Origin: a virus
DNA length: 33,756 bases
Direction: 5' to 3' (one strand)
IMG/VR virus record: IMGVR_UViG_3300031841_002825
Coordinates: 1 to 33,756 of that record
In this document: in pieces, positions 15,801 through 22,704 of the stretch
Position numbering within the stretch: the stretch's first letter is position 1
Layout: the number at the start of each line of letters is the position of its first letter
Translations under genes and position numbers: made by a program
Notes under the pieces: generated by a model
Told to the model about the DNA's origin: nothing
Database searches by the model: none
The model's input: the letters and a program-made list of their open reading frames with translations, nothing else

Positions 15801-18151
15801 ATTGTCTCCCTAGAATATGTAATCCAATAGGCTATGTTGCCATTAATTAAATTAATTGGAAGTATACCAACCCATAATTTGTTCTCTCCATTGTAAACTT
15901 CTTCAGGAAGAGCATCGGTATTGGCTCTAGCAGAGATGAAGGTTCCAACGGGAACATACGGGATGCACGTATACACCTCTACATTACCCAAGGCCTTTAG
16001 GTCAAGGCCAATATAGCAGTTTACATCATTTGGCTCTGTATCGTATGCGTCCTCCATATAGGTGAAGGCCTTCAGGCCAAAAGAAACGTTTGCCTTATTA
16101 ACAATAAAGTATCCAACAGGCTCTTCAGTATGATCGGATGGAGATCCTTCATTTGACTGAACACCAACAATCAAATGCTTTCTATAATCGTTGCCAGATT
16201 GAGAATAGATTTTAGACCCATCACTAAGGTCCAGGTCTATATCGTATGAAGCAATACTCAGCGTCTGTTGAACCTCTGTGGCAAAATCCTGACCACTGAT
16301 TTGAGGCATATCAACTTCCCCAGTAAGGAAATGATATATAGTATCTTTAATAAAGTTCTTTGGATCGCTCGTATCAAAATTTGTTTTAAACGTAACAGAG
16401 AACCTCAATGGCTCAGATTTGATGATGAACGGATTCGCAGCAGACGTACCATAAGAAACAGCAGTGCTGCCAGAAATGGACGGATTATTTATAATTGATC
16501 CCTCTGGGCTAGGATTTGGAAACCACCCCTGGTAATTCCATAGGTTTCGAGCTTCATCATTTATCCCATCAATAAACTTAACCCCCTTATTTTGACCAAA
16601 ATATTTTTTTCCGCTACGATATAGATCTGAATCTGAGTCAGTTTCAGGAGCTTGCGATCCATCGTCATTGATGCGATCTAAAATCTCATCATTGTTGTTT
16701 TCTCCATTGAAAAATCCAGCCTCCCTACTTCCGTGATATGAATTTTGCTGGTTGTAGAAATGAAAGTGGTTATCTGGGATAACCGTAAAGTCTACCTGTA
16801 TAATGGTTTCCGACTCCAAGTAATCGCTTGGAACAGTAGACAAATCAATCTTATAGCCAGCAACCCTATTAGTTCCAAGTTTCTTGTAGATTTCTTGAGA
16901 TTCAAGGTCTTCATCATTCGGGCGGGCCCTGAATTGATTGATTACTGGAACAACACTTATTTGGATCAGGTCACCTTGTCTTGGTGTTCCATTGTAAACA
17001 GCCGTTATATCTGCAGAAACATCCACTTCTGGATATTGCTCTACATAATTACCATAAATAAGTCTGTCAGACGATACTGTCTGAGCCTGTGCAATCCTTG
17101 GTAGATTGCTGAACGGCATATTTGATTCTTCTTCTGTGATTGGAATAAGAATCCTATCGTTATAGAAATTATAGGTAATATCACCAAGTGTGTCGTAATC
17201 TGGTGAGTCAGTTTGCAGATCTTTTATCTCGTCAATCAATCTCCACAAACCCAAATTTCCGTATCGAACAAGAATTTTAATCTCAGAAACCTCACGTGAC
17301 CCACGAGGAATTGAAAGAACACATCTATTTTCAAGGTTTACACTAGAAGTAACAACCCCCAATGCAAGGTATGCTGGTGGCACAGCAATCTTAGAGTAGG
17401 TTGACAATGCGCTTTCTACGTTGTCTCTGTATACGTACTGATATGCAAACTGCAATCCAGGTATACTCGTAAAGTTCGAAGAAGACCTAGATGGATCAAA
17501 GTCAAAACCAAAAGTAATAGGTGATAACGGAGTCCTAGGACATGCCGTAATCATATCCAAAATGTCGATGTCATTATAGTCATTGAGGCTGGCCTCCATA
17601 ACGTCATAGACATTAAGCTTTCTTGGTTCGTTCTTGTTGTCGGTGAAGTACAAGAGTACATTGCCGCCGTCTTCAGATTCATTTGCATTTCTGCGTTGAC
17701 CAACATAAACAACGTCAGCTTTTACAAACCCGTCACTTGGAAAATTGAATTTAGGAGACGTATATACCTTAACGTATGACTCTCTTACGTTGTTGCCAGG
17801 CAAGATAGCGTCCTGATCCCAAGCATATACGCCCATCTGGTCCGAATCGTTGGACCATGCGAAAAAATAAATGACATTAAACACCTCGTCGGCCACAGAT
17901 CCAATGACTCGAAACAAGCTATTGTCACTGATAAGGCTGTCAATGCCCGTAATTTCCTCAATACTTGCGTTTGATGGAATGGGTTTGACCACACCAGAGT
18001 CGCCTGAAAAGTTGTTTTGCTGAGCGTTAGTTGTCCCTAAGTTGTAGCTTTCTTTAAGCGCAATATTCAGCGCATCAATCATATCGGTTGATGGCCGATA
18101 CTTTGAATCTACATCAGAGTTTAACCTCTGCGGAATTACTTTATCAATCAT
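12806..18151 (-). CDS. Giant nozzle/tail tubular protein B-like structural protein
   Basis: 1781 residues. It begins MIDKVIPQRLNSDVDSKYRP (residue 1). A propeller-like N-terminal region follows: FNVIYFFAW (91-99), LLYFTDNKNEPRKLNVYDV (166-184), then PGLQFAYQYVYRDNVESALS (231-250) with TYSKIAVPP and SEIKILVRYGNLGLW. This block is what I know from nozzle/tail tubular B and tail stabilisation proteins of crAss-like and marine Bacteroidota podoviruses. The folded part ends near VRVVSGYDPLRDEYIISVFN, the usual end of the propeller part. After it comes an acidic Gly/Asp/Thr/Glu/Pro low-complexity tail at about 1657-1740 with two 17-residue repeats, then a short Ser-rich end. The protein starts at a TAATG junction with the connector gene and is coupled by ATGA to the hub-like gene. 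It probably forms the tail tube extension below the connector. Confidence 0.8.
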   Translation of the reverse strand: MIDKVIPQRLNSDVDSKYRPSTDMIDALNIALKESYNLGTTNAQQNNFSGDSGVVKPIPSNASIEEITGIDSLISDNSLFRVIGSVADEVFNVIYFFAWSNDSDQMGVYAWDQDAILPGNNVRESYVKVYTSPKFNFPSDGFVKADVVYVGQRRNANESEDGGNVLLYFTDNKNEPRKLNVYDVMEASLNDYNDIDILDMITACPRTPLSPITFGFDFDPSRSSSNFTSIPGLQFAYQYVYRDNVESALSTYSKIAVPPAYLALGVVTSSVNLENRCVLSIPRGSREVSEIKILVRYGNLGLWRLIDEIKDLQTDSPDYDTLGDITYNFYNDRILIPITEEESNMPFSNLPRIAQAQTVSSDRLIYGNYVEQYPEVDVSADITAVYNGTPRQGDLIQISVVPVINQFRARPNDEDLESQEIYKKLGTNRVAGYKIDLSTVPSDYLESETIIQVDFTVIPDNHFHFYNQQNSYHGSREAGFFNGENNNDEILDRINDDGSQAPETDSDSDLYRSGKKYFGQNKGVKFIDGINDEARNLWNYQGWFPNPSPEGSIINNPSISGSTAVSYGTSAANPFIIKSEPLRFSVTFKTNFDTSDPKNFIKDTIYHFLTGEVDMPQISGQDFATEVQQTLSIASYDIDLDLSDGSKIYSQSGNDYRKHLIVGVQSNEGSPSDHTEEPVGYFIVNKANVSFGLKAFTYMEDAYDTEPNDVNCYIGLDLKALGNVEVYTCIPYVPVGTFISARANTDALPEEVYNGENKLWVGILPINLINGNIAYWITYSRETIASTDIESLPIYLPENQSWIPDNDVSENSIGWMQNDPRNMYFFGYTQYQYIIRQQNTVNSGYINPYENNVIDPILDWKLANLAAGFNNGRGSYCLGYLSAPSGNISENLKLINTSDEVFNYISSTAGLNSDLVNQNALFSLVDGEGGPGFENNKTGIGQEVSWGSISPYVLFKGDLRRRYIVDKNQLPTASLDELQNPAQYAGTSAGQSSPLLDLSDSEDLIGWVKSRGFLKSFRNTSIASPYESLGYHYMPDANADGDSTLLTYNHDVPSTLNTWVEVVSVTTFATGISGLYYPRSFKTNANHDFGIVYYDQRGRSGNVNYLGNVYVNGYSNAERGFDEKGRVDVLLSLNNDPPSWATQYQIVYSPNSTIGDFVQYTTGPAFVQSVVETDPLSNDESLIYVSLAHLQGVNNISYSHAFGAVNKDGGKDLYTHKQGDRLRILYYTDTDGEEVVYPKNYVFDIVDVVNLSSNPLENPLFQGEGEQQVGDLNYGGQAPTYKTGQFLVLKNNPDASGFTYGEVVASMQALDDDNNPTYDVGSNFWNNRTVVEIFSPKKVQEFDDRFYYEIGEKYDVARNSQGNPVHSQTSITLKDGDVWWRRVAVNFPDYVDGEGFQFLSTESVDGDIESLPSFKNVILETLAFTDLIPGCNGLDWGKPKVIVPGSKPLYKRSSLIYSDKNNYASKANRYTTFNATTLNFKDLPNEYGSINYILNDYDNVVVIQENKASSIPVSRNIISTATGEQSLIASQKILGTQKFYGGDYGSGGNPEGVIRAGEAIYFAHKGKREVYKLTRSKGVAVVSNNNMKAYFNNIFAQALKDERNGEGKVRVVSGYDPLRDEYIISVFNMEDFTGEEFEYDPLTGVFEGVTIIDGDVDTEQPGGDEGPVAPEGTDETEDTGDEGTDEGTGDEGPEEPTDDEGTGGNGDGGPADPTDDGGTGGNGGTDGGPTEPDDGTPTRDDSTVDSGITDVEPSEEDPTRSYLGLSVSSSGGFISAEETVK
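12984..13085. repeat. Two tandem 51-bp units encoding an acidic Gly-rich linker
   Basis: Bases 12984-13034 and 13035-13085 are adjacent 51-bp units that match at about 46 of 51 positions when aligned by eye; a shorter degenerate copy follows to about 13109. They encode two 17-residue units, each with the core PTDD then GTGGNG, in the low-complexity tail of the nozzle-like protein. The unit is a multiple of three, so copy-number change would not break the frame. The whole compositional tract spans roughly 12930-13185. Confidence 0.85.
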
Positions 18152-19047
18152 TAATACTTAGGTGATTGCTTGAAATTCTTACGAATAGTCTTGAGCGCCT
18201 CCTCTTTGCTAAAGTTTGAAAGTCTTGCTTTGGCCTTTCTGCGCTCATTGTAATATTCAGAACGAGCTCTCATCTTTTCATTCGCTGGAATGGTAGACTT
18301 TCTCTCACACAGCTTGTAGTAGATATAGCATCTCAATGCCTCTTCAGCATACACGTGAATTACTGGGTTTGTAGAACGCGCCTCATCACAGATGTATTCA
18401 AGAACAATATCCGTTGTCTCAGAGCTTGTGTCTAATTCAATTCTGTTTTGATCAAGATTGATTCTATACTCGCCTGGAGCATATCCACCACCAGAACCGT
18501 ACAATCTCCCAAGGCCTCCCTGAAAAAGATAGTTTTCAAAAACATAAAAGTCAAGATCTCCACTGTCAGCTGTTGATGACGCAGTAGCCCCCTTGTCGTC
18601 TTGTCTGTTCTCTATTCTGTTCTGAGTAAGGTTAAGTGGACCCTGAGCACTGTCTGTCTTCCCAATAGTTCCGTCATCTTCTACTTTAATCTTTCTAGAG
18701 TAGTTGATGTTTTTGTTTTGATTGAAAACCCGAATGATGCCTTCAGAATCGACGATTCCAAGCTTTACAATATCTACATAATCATCTGGAAGGATGATAG
18801 TATTATTTGATTGTACAGGCCTTTTGATGGATCGCACACGGCTACTCACATCAAATCCAAGCTCACGAATGCCTCGAAGCGCAATGTTTCTAATAGCGGC
18901 ATCCGATGCATTACTTGCATAATCGTCTCCATCCATAGTGATCAAGTAGTCGTTGATCACCTGACGAAGAGAGACAAAATTCATTGTCTCACTGCTTGTC
19001 CCAGTGCTCGGCCTGGAACCTCTGTATACTACGTCTTCAAATGCCAT
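18151..19047 (-). CDS. Head-tail connector / tail tubular protein A-like (ring) protein
   Basis: 298 residues. The pattern SLRQVINDYLITMDGDDYAS (26-45), then NIALRGIRELGFDVSSRVRS, then NNTIILPDDYVDIVKLGIVD is what I know from small connector proteins of Bacteroidota and marine podoviruses. The LPDDYVD-x-VK segment resembles tail tubular A/adaptor proteins. The C-terminus is helical and basic (YYNERRKAKARLSNFSKEEA), as expected for a protein that packs against the portal. Overlaps of TAATG at both ends tie it to another connector-type gene upstream and the nozzle gene downstream, which is the expected assembly neighbourhood. Exact ring position cannot be told from sequence alone. Confidence 0.72.
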   Translation of the reverse strand: MAFEDVVYRGSRPSTGTSSETMNFVSLRQVINDYLITMDGDDYASNASDAAIRNIALRGIRELGFDVSSRVRSIKRPVQSNNTIILPDDYVDIVKLGIVDSEGIIRVFNQNKNINYSRKIKVEDDGTIGKTDSAQGPLNLTQNRIENRQDDKGATASSTADSGDLDFYVFENYLFQGGLGRLYGSGGGYAPGEYRINLDQNRIELDTSSETTDIVLEYICDEARSTNPVIHVYAEEALRCYIYYKLCERKSTIPANEKMRARSEYYNERRKAKARLSNFSKEEALKTIRKNFKQSPKY

Positions 19048-19829
19048 TATTCAGCTTTTTCTTCTGCTATAGCAAAGGTGGAAAGGTAGCTATCTCTCAA
19101 TCTAATACCGATCATCTTTGCTATCTCAATGATTAACTCGTTCTTATAGTGGTCGGGAAGCTCAAAATGCCTTGAGTTCAATACATCGGGTACAGTAATG
19201 TTGGCACCAGCTTGCATCTCAACGTAAACTGGCGTTGAACTTAAATCAATGGCCCCGTTAGATGCGTCAATAGACTTAGGCTGCCTGTAGTATTTAAGCA
19301 GAATTGAGTTCACCTCAAATGGAAATACTTCAATTTGATTGGTGATAATTGCTACAGGAAAATCAGATGTAGGCCCAGAAAGATTGCTGTTCAGCACCCT
19401 TTCGGCTGTTTCAGAATTATAGATAAGATCCAAATTCCTATCTGTATCTGTAGTTCTGATGCTAATAATCCTTGCCAAATCCTCTGGCTTTCTAAATACA
19501 CTAGCCTCCAAATCAGCAGGATTGATGTACTCACCCTGAGTTTCCTCGTCGTAATCTTCGGGCTGAGGAACATCGTCACTCAAAGATCTGGTGGTAATAA
19601 AATACGACAGATCTTCTTCTACCATCTTATACAGGGACTTGTCTCGCGATGCATCAATGCCCGCTTTTCTGGCCCTGTTTGCTGCAAGCAGCTCCTGGAA
19701 CATCTCATTAAAAACGTTCTGCTGAGCGATACCAGCAAAGGTGCTAAAGACTTCTGGGGTAACGAATCCTCGTTGATCCTTATTGCAAAGGTCTCTAACA
19801 GCGTTATATACATCAACAATATTTACCAT
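19047..19829 (-). CDS. Putative neck/ring (connector) protein
   Basis: 260 residues when started at the ATG at 19827-19829 (MVNIVDVYNAVRDLCNKDQR). The open frame continues upstream to 19898, but that extension would run through a terminator hairpin and the TATATTTGC promoter box, so I reject it. The sequence has a helical N-terminus (FAGIAQQNVFNEMFQELLAA), a beta-rich middle (PVAIITNQIEVFPFEVNSIL) and a C-terminal helix FELPDHYKNELIIEIAKMIG. The last motif is familiar from structural proteins next to tail tubular A-like genes in Bacteroidota phages. It starts the connector-nozzle-hub transcription unit. The promoter box ends only three bases before the ATG, so the mRNA may be leaderless. Confidence 0.72.
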   Translation of the reverse strand: MVNIVDVYNAVRDLCNKDQRGFVTPEVFSTFAGIAQQNVFNEMFQELLAANRARKAGIDASRDKSLYKMVEEDLSYFITTRSLSDDVPQPEDYDEETQGEYINPADLEASVFRKPEDLARIISIRTTDTDRNLDLIYNSETAERVLNSNLSGPTSDFPVAIITNQIEVFPFEVNSILLKYYRQPKSIDASNGAIDLSSTPVYVEMQAGANITVPDVLNSRHFELPDHYKNELIIEIAKMIGIRLRDSYLSTFAIAEEKAE

Positions 19830-19832
19830 ACA

Positions 19833-19841
19833 GCAAATATA
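19833..19841 (-). promoter_or_regulatory. Bacteroidota-type -7 promoter box (TATATTTGC)
   Basis: Minus-strand TATATTTGC, three bases upstream of the ATG at 19829 and directly after the U-tract of the terminator at 19848-19877. It would drive the connector-nozzle-hub unit. With initiation usually a few bases after the -7 box, the transcript should begin at or next to the start codon. Confidence 0.65.
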
Positions 19842-19847
19842 AGAAAT

Positions 19848-19877
19848 AAAAAAGCCGCTTTTTAGGGCGGCTCTTTT
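19848..19877 (-). terminator. Intrinsic terminator after the AT-hook-like gene
   Basis: AGCCGC (19853-19858) pairs with GCGGCT (19867-19872) around an 8-base loop. After one mismatch, four A-T pairs extend the stem to 19848-19877. On the minus strand the stem runs into TTTTTTATTTCTTA. It lies between the gene ending at 19895 and the promoter at 19833-19841. Confidence 0.8.
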
Positions 19878-19894
19878 AATAAAAAAAATCAATA

Positions 19895-20764
19895 TCAAGA
19901 CATAGAATCAAGCTTGTCTTCAATCAAAGACAATACTGATGCTCCGCGCTCAGTGAGACAGAACCTAACCATTGTGTCGATTGGGTCTTGGCCAACAGGT
20001 ACAGATACAATCAGAGTATTGGCGTCAAACCAGTACACACCATTACTCTTAATGGAGATGATTTGATAGTCAGAGGCTTGCTTGACTGTAGATCTACAAG
20101 TAACCTCAGGCGAATCCAAAGCCTGCATAAATTCAATTGGCTTGGACTTAGCAATCCTCAACAAATTGTATCTAATTTCAGCAGTATTTGCATTGATGTT
20201 AATGCCGTAGTACAAAGCAATAGCAAGCAAATCATTGATGTCTCTATCTCTTACAATAGAAACGGCATCAGACACAGCAAATTCTCTTTCAAGCTCTTGA
20301 GCAGCATCTCTCGTCTTGTCAACCAAAGAAAAAACTTTACCACCATTGGCCTTATTCAATGGGTGAAGTTCAAGAAACTTTTTGAGGTTTGGCTTTTCCT
20401 TAGGCACAAACAACCTGCCATCAGTAAAGGCTACTGACTTTCTAACCGCATTTTCTGATTGCTCATCAACAAAGATAGACGGCTCGTTAGGGCAGTATCT
20501 AATTTCTCTTACTGTATCTAGCTCCTTGTCGTAGATGGTCACACCCTTTTGAGGAAGCATAAACACTACGCCTCCGCCCTTAATAATCTCATACTCAGTT
20601 GCAATTCGAACTTCTTCCTTGCGCTTAAGAGATCTTTTAGCAGGGGCCTTAGGTTCGGGCATCTCCTTAGCAAAAGATTGCACAGGTGCTGACGGTGGTG
20701 TTGGTTTTGAAACTGGTTTCTGAACTTTAGGTCGTCCAGGGGACCTTTTGGTTTTGGTTTCCAT
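19895..20764 (-). CDS. Conserved phage protein with N-terminal AT-hook-like motif
   Basis: 289 residues. The N-terminus METKTKRSPGRPKVQKP carries an AT-hook-like core (basic residues around P-GRP-K), then a Pro/Lys-rich linker to about residue 50. The folded part includes GVVFMLPQKGVTIYDKELDT, VREIRYCPNEPSIFVDEQSE, GRLFVPKEKPNLKKFLELHP and LLAIALYYGININANTAEIR. I recall proteins with these motifs, in this order, in many marine phages, where they are uncharacterised. The AT-hook-like segment suggests contact with AT-rich DNA, so it could be a DNA-associated capsid protein or regulator, but its position between virion genes does not decide this. It follows the concanavalin-like gene by 11 bases and ends at an intrinsic terminator. 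Confidence 0.7.
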   Translation of the reverse strand: METKTKRSPGRPKVQKPVSKPTPPSAPVQSFAKEMPEPKAPAKRSLKRKEEVRIATEYEIIKGGGVVFMLPQKGVTIYDKELDTVREIRYCPNEPSIFVDEQSENAVRKSVAFTDGRLFVPKEKPNLKKFLELHPLNKANGGKVFSLVDKTRDAAQELEREFAVSDAVSIVRDRDINDLLAIALYYGININANTAEIRYNLLRIAKSKPIEFMQALDSPEVTCRSTVKQASDYQIISIKSNGVYWFDANTLIVSVPVGQDPIDTMVRFCLTERGASVLSLIEDKLDSMS

Positions 20765-20775
20765 ATTAAAATGAA

Positions 20776-22065
20776 TTAAGATTTATAGAATTTAAACAAG
20801 TCTTCGGCAAGTAGTCTGGCTTTACCCACACCAATGTCCTGTGGTATAACTCCAAAACGACCAATATACCCTTTAAATCCAATTCCGCCAGGAAGAGATA
20901 GAATGTCTTTAACTGTGCCAAGACGTTCGATTAACAGGTTTCCATCTGTTCTGGCAGAAGAGTCCTTGGTGAGTTTGTCGTTTAGAGCTTTTGTTTTTGC
21001 TGGGATAAAACCAATAATATCGCCATCTCTATTATGCATAATCATATTGAAGTTCTTGTCTCTTCTAATGACAAAAACATCCACGTCATAATCATCAACA
21101 ACCTGATTAGCAACTTGAGATTTAGGCCACGTATATGATACTGTTCCGTTTTTGTTGTCGTTTGTTTGGGTCGTTGCTACCGCACCCTCTATCCCACTAT
21201 GTCTCACTGAAAACGAATTTCTCTTGTCAGTAACACTTACAACAGTAAGATCAGTGCCAGCAGGATAGCTCCCACCAAACCCAACTGTTTCTCCAGCTGC
21301 ATCACCGTAAACACACATAGGCGGTACTACCTGACCAAGAACAACATATATTGTATAGTCGTCCGCAACAGTTAAAGAAGGCACAGTAAAGTACTCTCCA
21401 TTTCCAGTTAGGTTTGCTGACCTCTGAGAGATGTTGCTGCTTGAAGATGAGGTTTCACAAGACGGCGTGCCAGTAATGGTAGAGATGCTGTAATCAGATC
21501 CCCCAGTGCCAGCATTAGACCAAGACGTTATTGTGGCTCCATCTGCAAATCCGCTAAGGCCTTCATGATTAAAATCAACAATTGGAAGGTTGCCCCTAAA
21601 GTTAATCTCTGCAATGGTGTCCTGATACTGTTCCTCTTCTGTGCCAAGTGAGATCCTTCCTGTCTCCATATTAATAGGAGATGTAGAAACCTTAGCGATG
21701 AGATTAGTGGAGCTGCTAACATCAGAGAATCTCATATTTGACGTGTTATTTACAGCGTCAAACCTCATAATAAATTTGTTGTTGTTGGCGGAGATAAAGT
21801 TTAAGATGTCTACAATGAGATCAACCTCATGTCCATCCGATGAGGCTACAGATATATTTACTTTCTCGATAGCCTCCCCGATATTCCCAAAGGACTCCTC
21901 ATAAATACCAGCGTCATCAAAGGTCATGTTGACAAATCCTTTGGTGGCCGTGATGTTACAGAGTTTGTCTGAGGGTATTGATATGGCACTGATGCCAAGA
22001 CCGCTATCAGAGTCCCTTGTGCTCGCTGACGATACGTCAGATATATTGAACAGGAAGAATTTCAT
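20776..22065 (-). CDS. Virion protein with C-terminal concanavalin A-like (LamG-type) domain
   Basis: 429 residues. The N-terminal part (1-150) is beta-rich and includes GLGISAISIPSDKLCNITAT and FIMRFDAVNNTSNM; I do not recognise it. From about 160, LPIVDFNHEGLSGFADGATI, then TSWSNAGTGGSDYS, then FTVPSLTVADDYTIYVVLGQ, and the end GYIGRFGVIPQDIG followed by a terminal helix, follow the layout of concanavalin/LamG-type lectin-like domains. Such domains bind carbohydrate in many phage and secreted bacterial proteins. It has its own TATATTTGC box 19 bases upstream and precedes the AT-hook-like gene. A glycan-binding head or tail accessory is plausible; the ligand is unknown. Confidence 0.68.
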   Translation of the reverse strand: MKFFLFNISDVSSASTRDSDSGLGISAISIPSDKLCNITATKGFVNMTFDDAGIYEESFGNIGEAIEKVNISVASSDGHEVDLIVDILNFISANNNKFIMRFDAVNNTSNMRFSDVSSSTNLIAKVSTSPINMETGRISLGTEEEQYQDTIAEINFRGNLPIVDFNHEGLSGFADGATITSWSNAGTGGSDYSISTITGTPSCETSSSSSNISQRSANLTGNGEYFTVPSLTVADDYTIYVVLGQVVPPMCVYGDAAGETVGFGGSYPAGTDLTVVSVTDKRNSFSVRHSGIEGAVATTQTNDNKNGTVSYTWPKSQVANQVVDDYDVDVFVIRRDKNFNMIMHNRDGDIIGFIPAKTKALNDKLTKDSSARTDGNLLIERLGTVKDILSLPGGIGFKGYIGRFGVIPQDIGVGKARLLAEDLFKFYKS

Positions 22066-22084
22066 TAAATCAATTAAACTATAT

Positions 22085-22093
22085 GCAAATATA
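22085..22093 (-). promoter_or_regulatory. Bacteroidota-type -7 promoter box (TATATTTGC)
   Basis: Minus-strand TATATTTGC, 19 bases before the ATG at 22065 of the concanavalin-like gene. It overlaps no coding sequence: the 42-residue gene upstream ends at 22095. No -33 TTG is evident. Confidence 0.65.
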
Positions 22094-22094
22094 C

Positions 22095-22223
22095 TTATTT
22101 GTTCTTAAAATATTCGACCTGTCTAAGACGTTTTAATGCTTCTTTTCTAGATGAGTATGGACCACCTAGTCTTTTGCCAGATTTAGATATTACAACATAC
22201 TTATCTTTTTTCTTGACAATCAT
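22095..22223 (-). CDS. Small basic conserved phage protein (42 aa)
   Basis: Translated by hand from the ATG at 22221-22223: it begins MIVKKKDKYVVISKSGKRLG, continues GPYSSRKEALKRLRQVEY and ends FKNK. A longer frame exists upstream to 22502, but it lies antisense-frame within the previous structural gene and crosses a terminator, so this short start is preferred. The motif GKRLGGPYSSRKEA-x-KRLRQVEYF is one I recall from small proteins of many marine phages and cyanophages. Function is unknown; the basic charge would allow nucleic acid binding. It is alone in its unit, between the strong terminator with promoter upstream and another promoter downstream. The promoter box ends three bases before the ATG, predicting a leaderless mRNA. 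Confidence 0.82.
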   Translation of the reverse strand: MIVKKKDKYVVISKSGKRLGGPYSSRKEALKRLRQVEYFKNK

Positions 22224-22226
22224 AAT

Positions 22227-22235
22227 GCAAATATA
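22227..22235 (-). promoter_or_regulatory. Bacteroidota-type -7 promoter box (TATATTTGC)
   Basis: Minus-strand TATATTTGC three bases before the ATG at 22223, immediately downstream of the TTCG-loop terminator. It would drive the 42-residue gene and perhaps read on. Confidence 0.65.
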
Positions 22236-22239
22236 CAGA

Positions 22240-22267
22240 AAACAAAAAGGGGGCCGAAGCCCCCTTT
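22240..22267 (-). terminator. Strong intrinsic terminator with TTCG tetraloop
   Basis: On the minus strand AAAGGGGGC, loop TTCG, GCCCCCTTT: a perfect 9-bp stem (22246-22254 with 22259-22267) followed by TTGTTTT. It lies 20 bases after the stop of the gene ending at 22288, so it closes the capsid transcription unit. Confidence 0.92.
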
Positions 22268-22287
22268 CTCGAAACAAGTAAATGATA

Positions 22288-22677
22288 TTAGGCCTGAGCT
22301 GCTTGAACTGTAAAGTTTCCAACAGAAGCAATATCTCCAACCAAGTACTCACTAGCGTGATCGTCAGCAACAACGAGGAAAGATCCTTTGGCGTTGTTAA
22401 ATGCTTCAACCAATCCCTGCATAACAGCCTTTTGGTTGTTAGCGGTGCTAATAGTGAGAACAACAGTGTCCGCAAGGTTGTCGGCATCTGCAGCCGCGCC
22501 ATTACCGTGGAAGTTTACCTTACCATCAAAGTAAAGGGTAATCGTGGTGTCCGAAGTAGACTCCATGCCCCTAAACGTAGAGAGGGGGTAAGTGTTTGAT
22601 CCTGCAGCATTATCGTCATCGTTTGTGAGTGTAGCGTCGCTACGGAAGTACAAGTACTTTTCTCCTTTCAAAGCCAT
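22288..22677 (-). CDS. Putative small structural protein downstream of the capsid gene
   Basis: 129 residues, no signal peptide or membrane segment. The N-terminus MALKGEKYLYFRSDATLTND is followed by a beta-rich middle (TTITLYFDGKVNFHGNG) and an Ala-rich helix (AVMQGLVEAFNNAKGSFLVV), ending GNFTVQAAQA. I do not recognise a named family. It sits 27 bases after the major capsid gene in the same unit and is the last gene before a strong terminator, so it is probably made at high level with the capsid. A head decoration or capsid-associated protein is the likeliest role, inferred from position only. Confidence 0.72.
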   Translation of the reverse strand: MALKGEKYLYFRSDATLTNDDDNAAGSNTYPLSTFRGMESTSDTTITLYFDGKVNFHGNGAAADADNLADTVVLTISTANNQKAVMQGLVEAFNNAKGSFLVVADDHASEYLVGDIASVGNFTVQAAQA

Positions 22678-22704
22678 GTTTTCTAAGTTTTTTCAGTTTA
22701 ACAA

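Noticed and set aside
19830-19898. Upstream extension of the connector protein frame to an earlier ATG
   Set aside because: The added segment is encoded by the terminator hairpin and the TATATTTGC promoter box; the Met at 19829 gives a plausible start.
22224-22502. Longer frame ending in the 42-residue basic protein
   Set aside because: It lies out of frame within the 129-residue structural gene and reads through a strong terminator; the conserved-looking part is only the last 42 residues.
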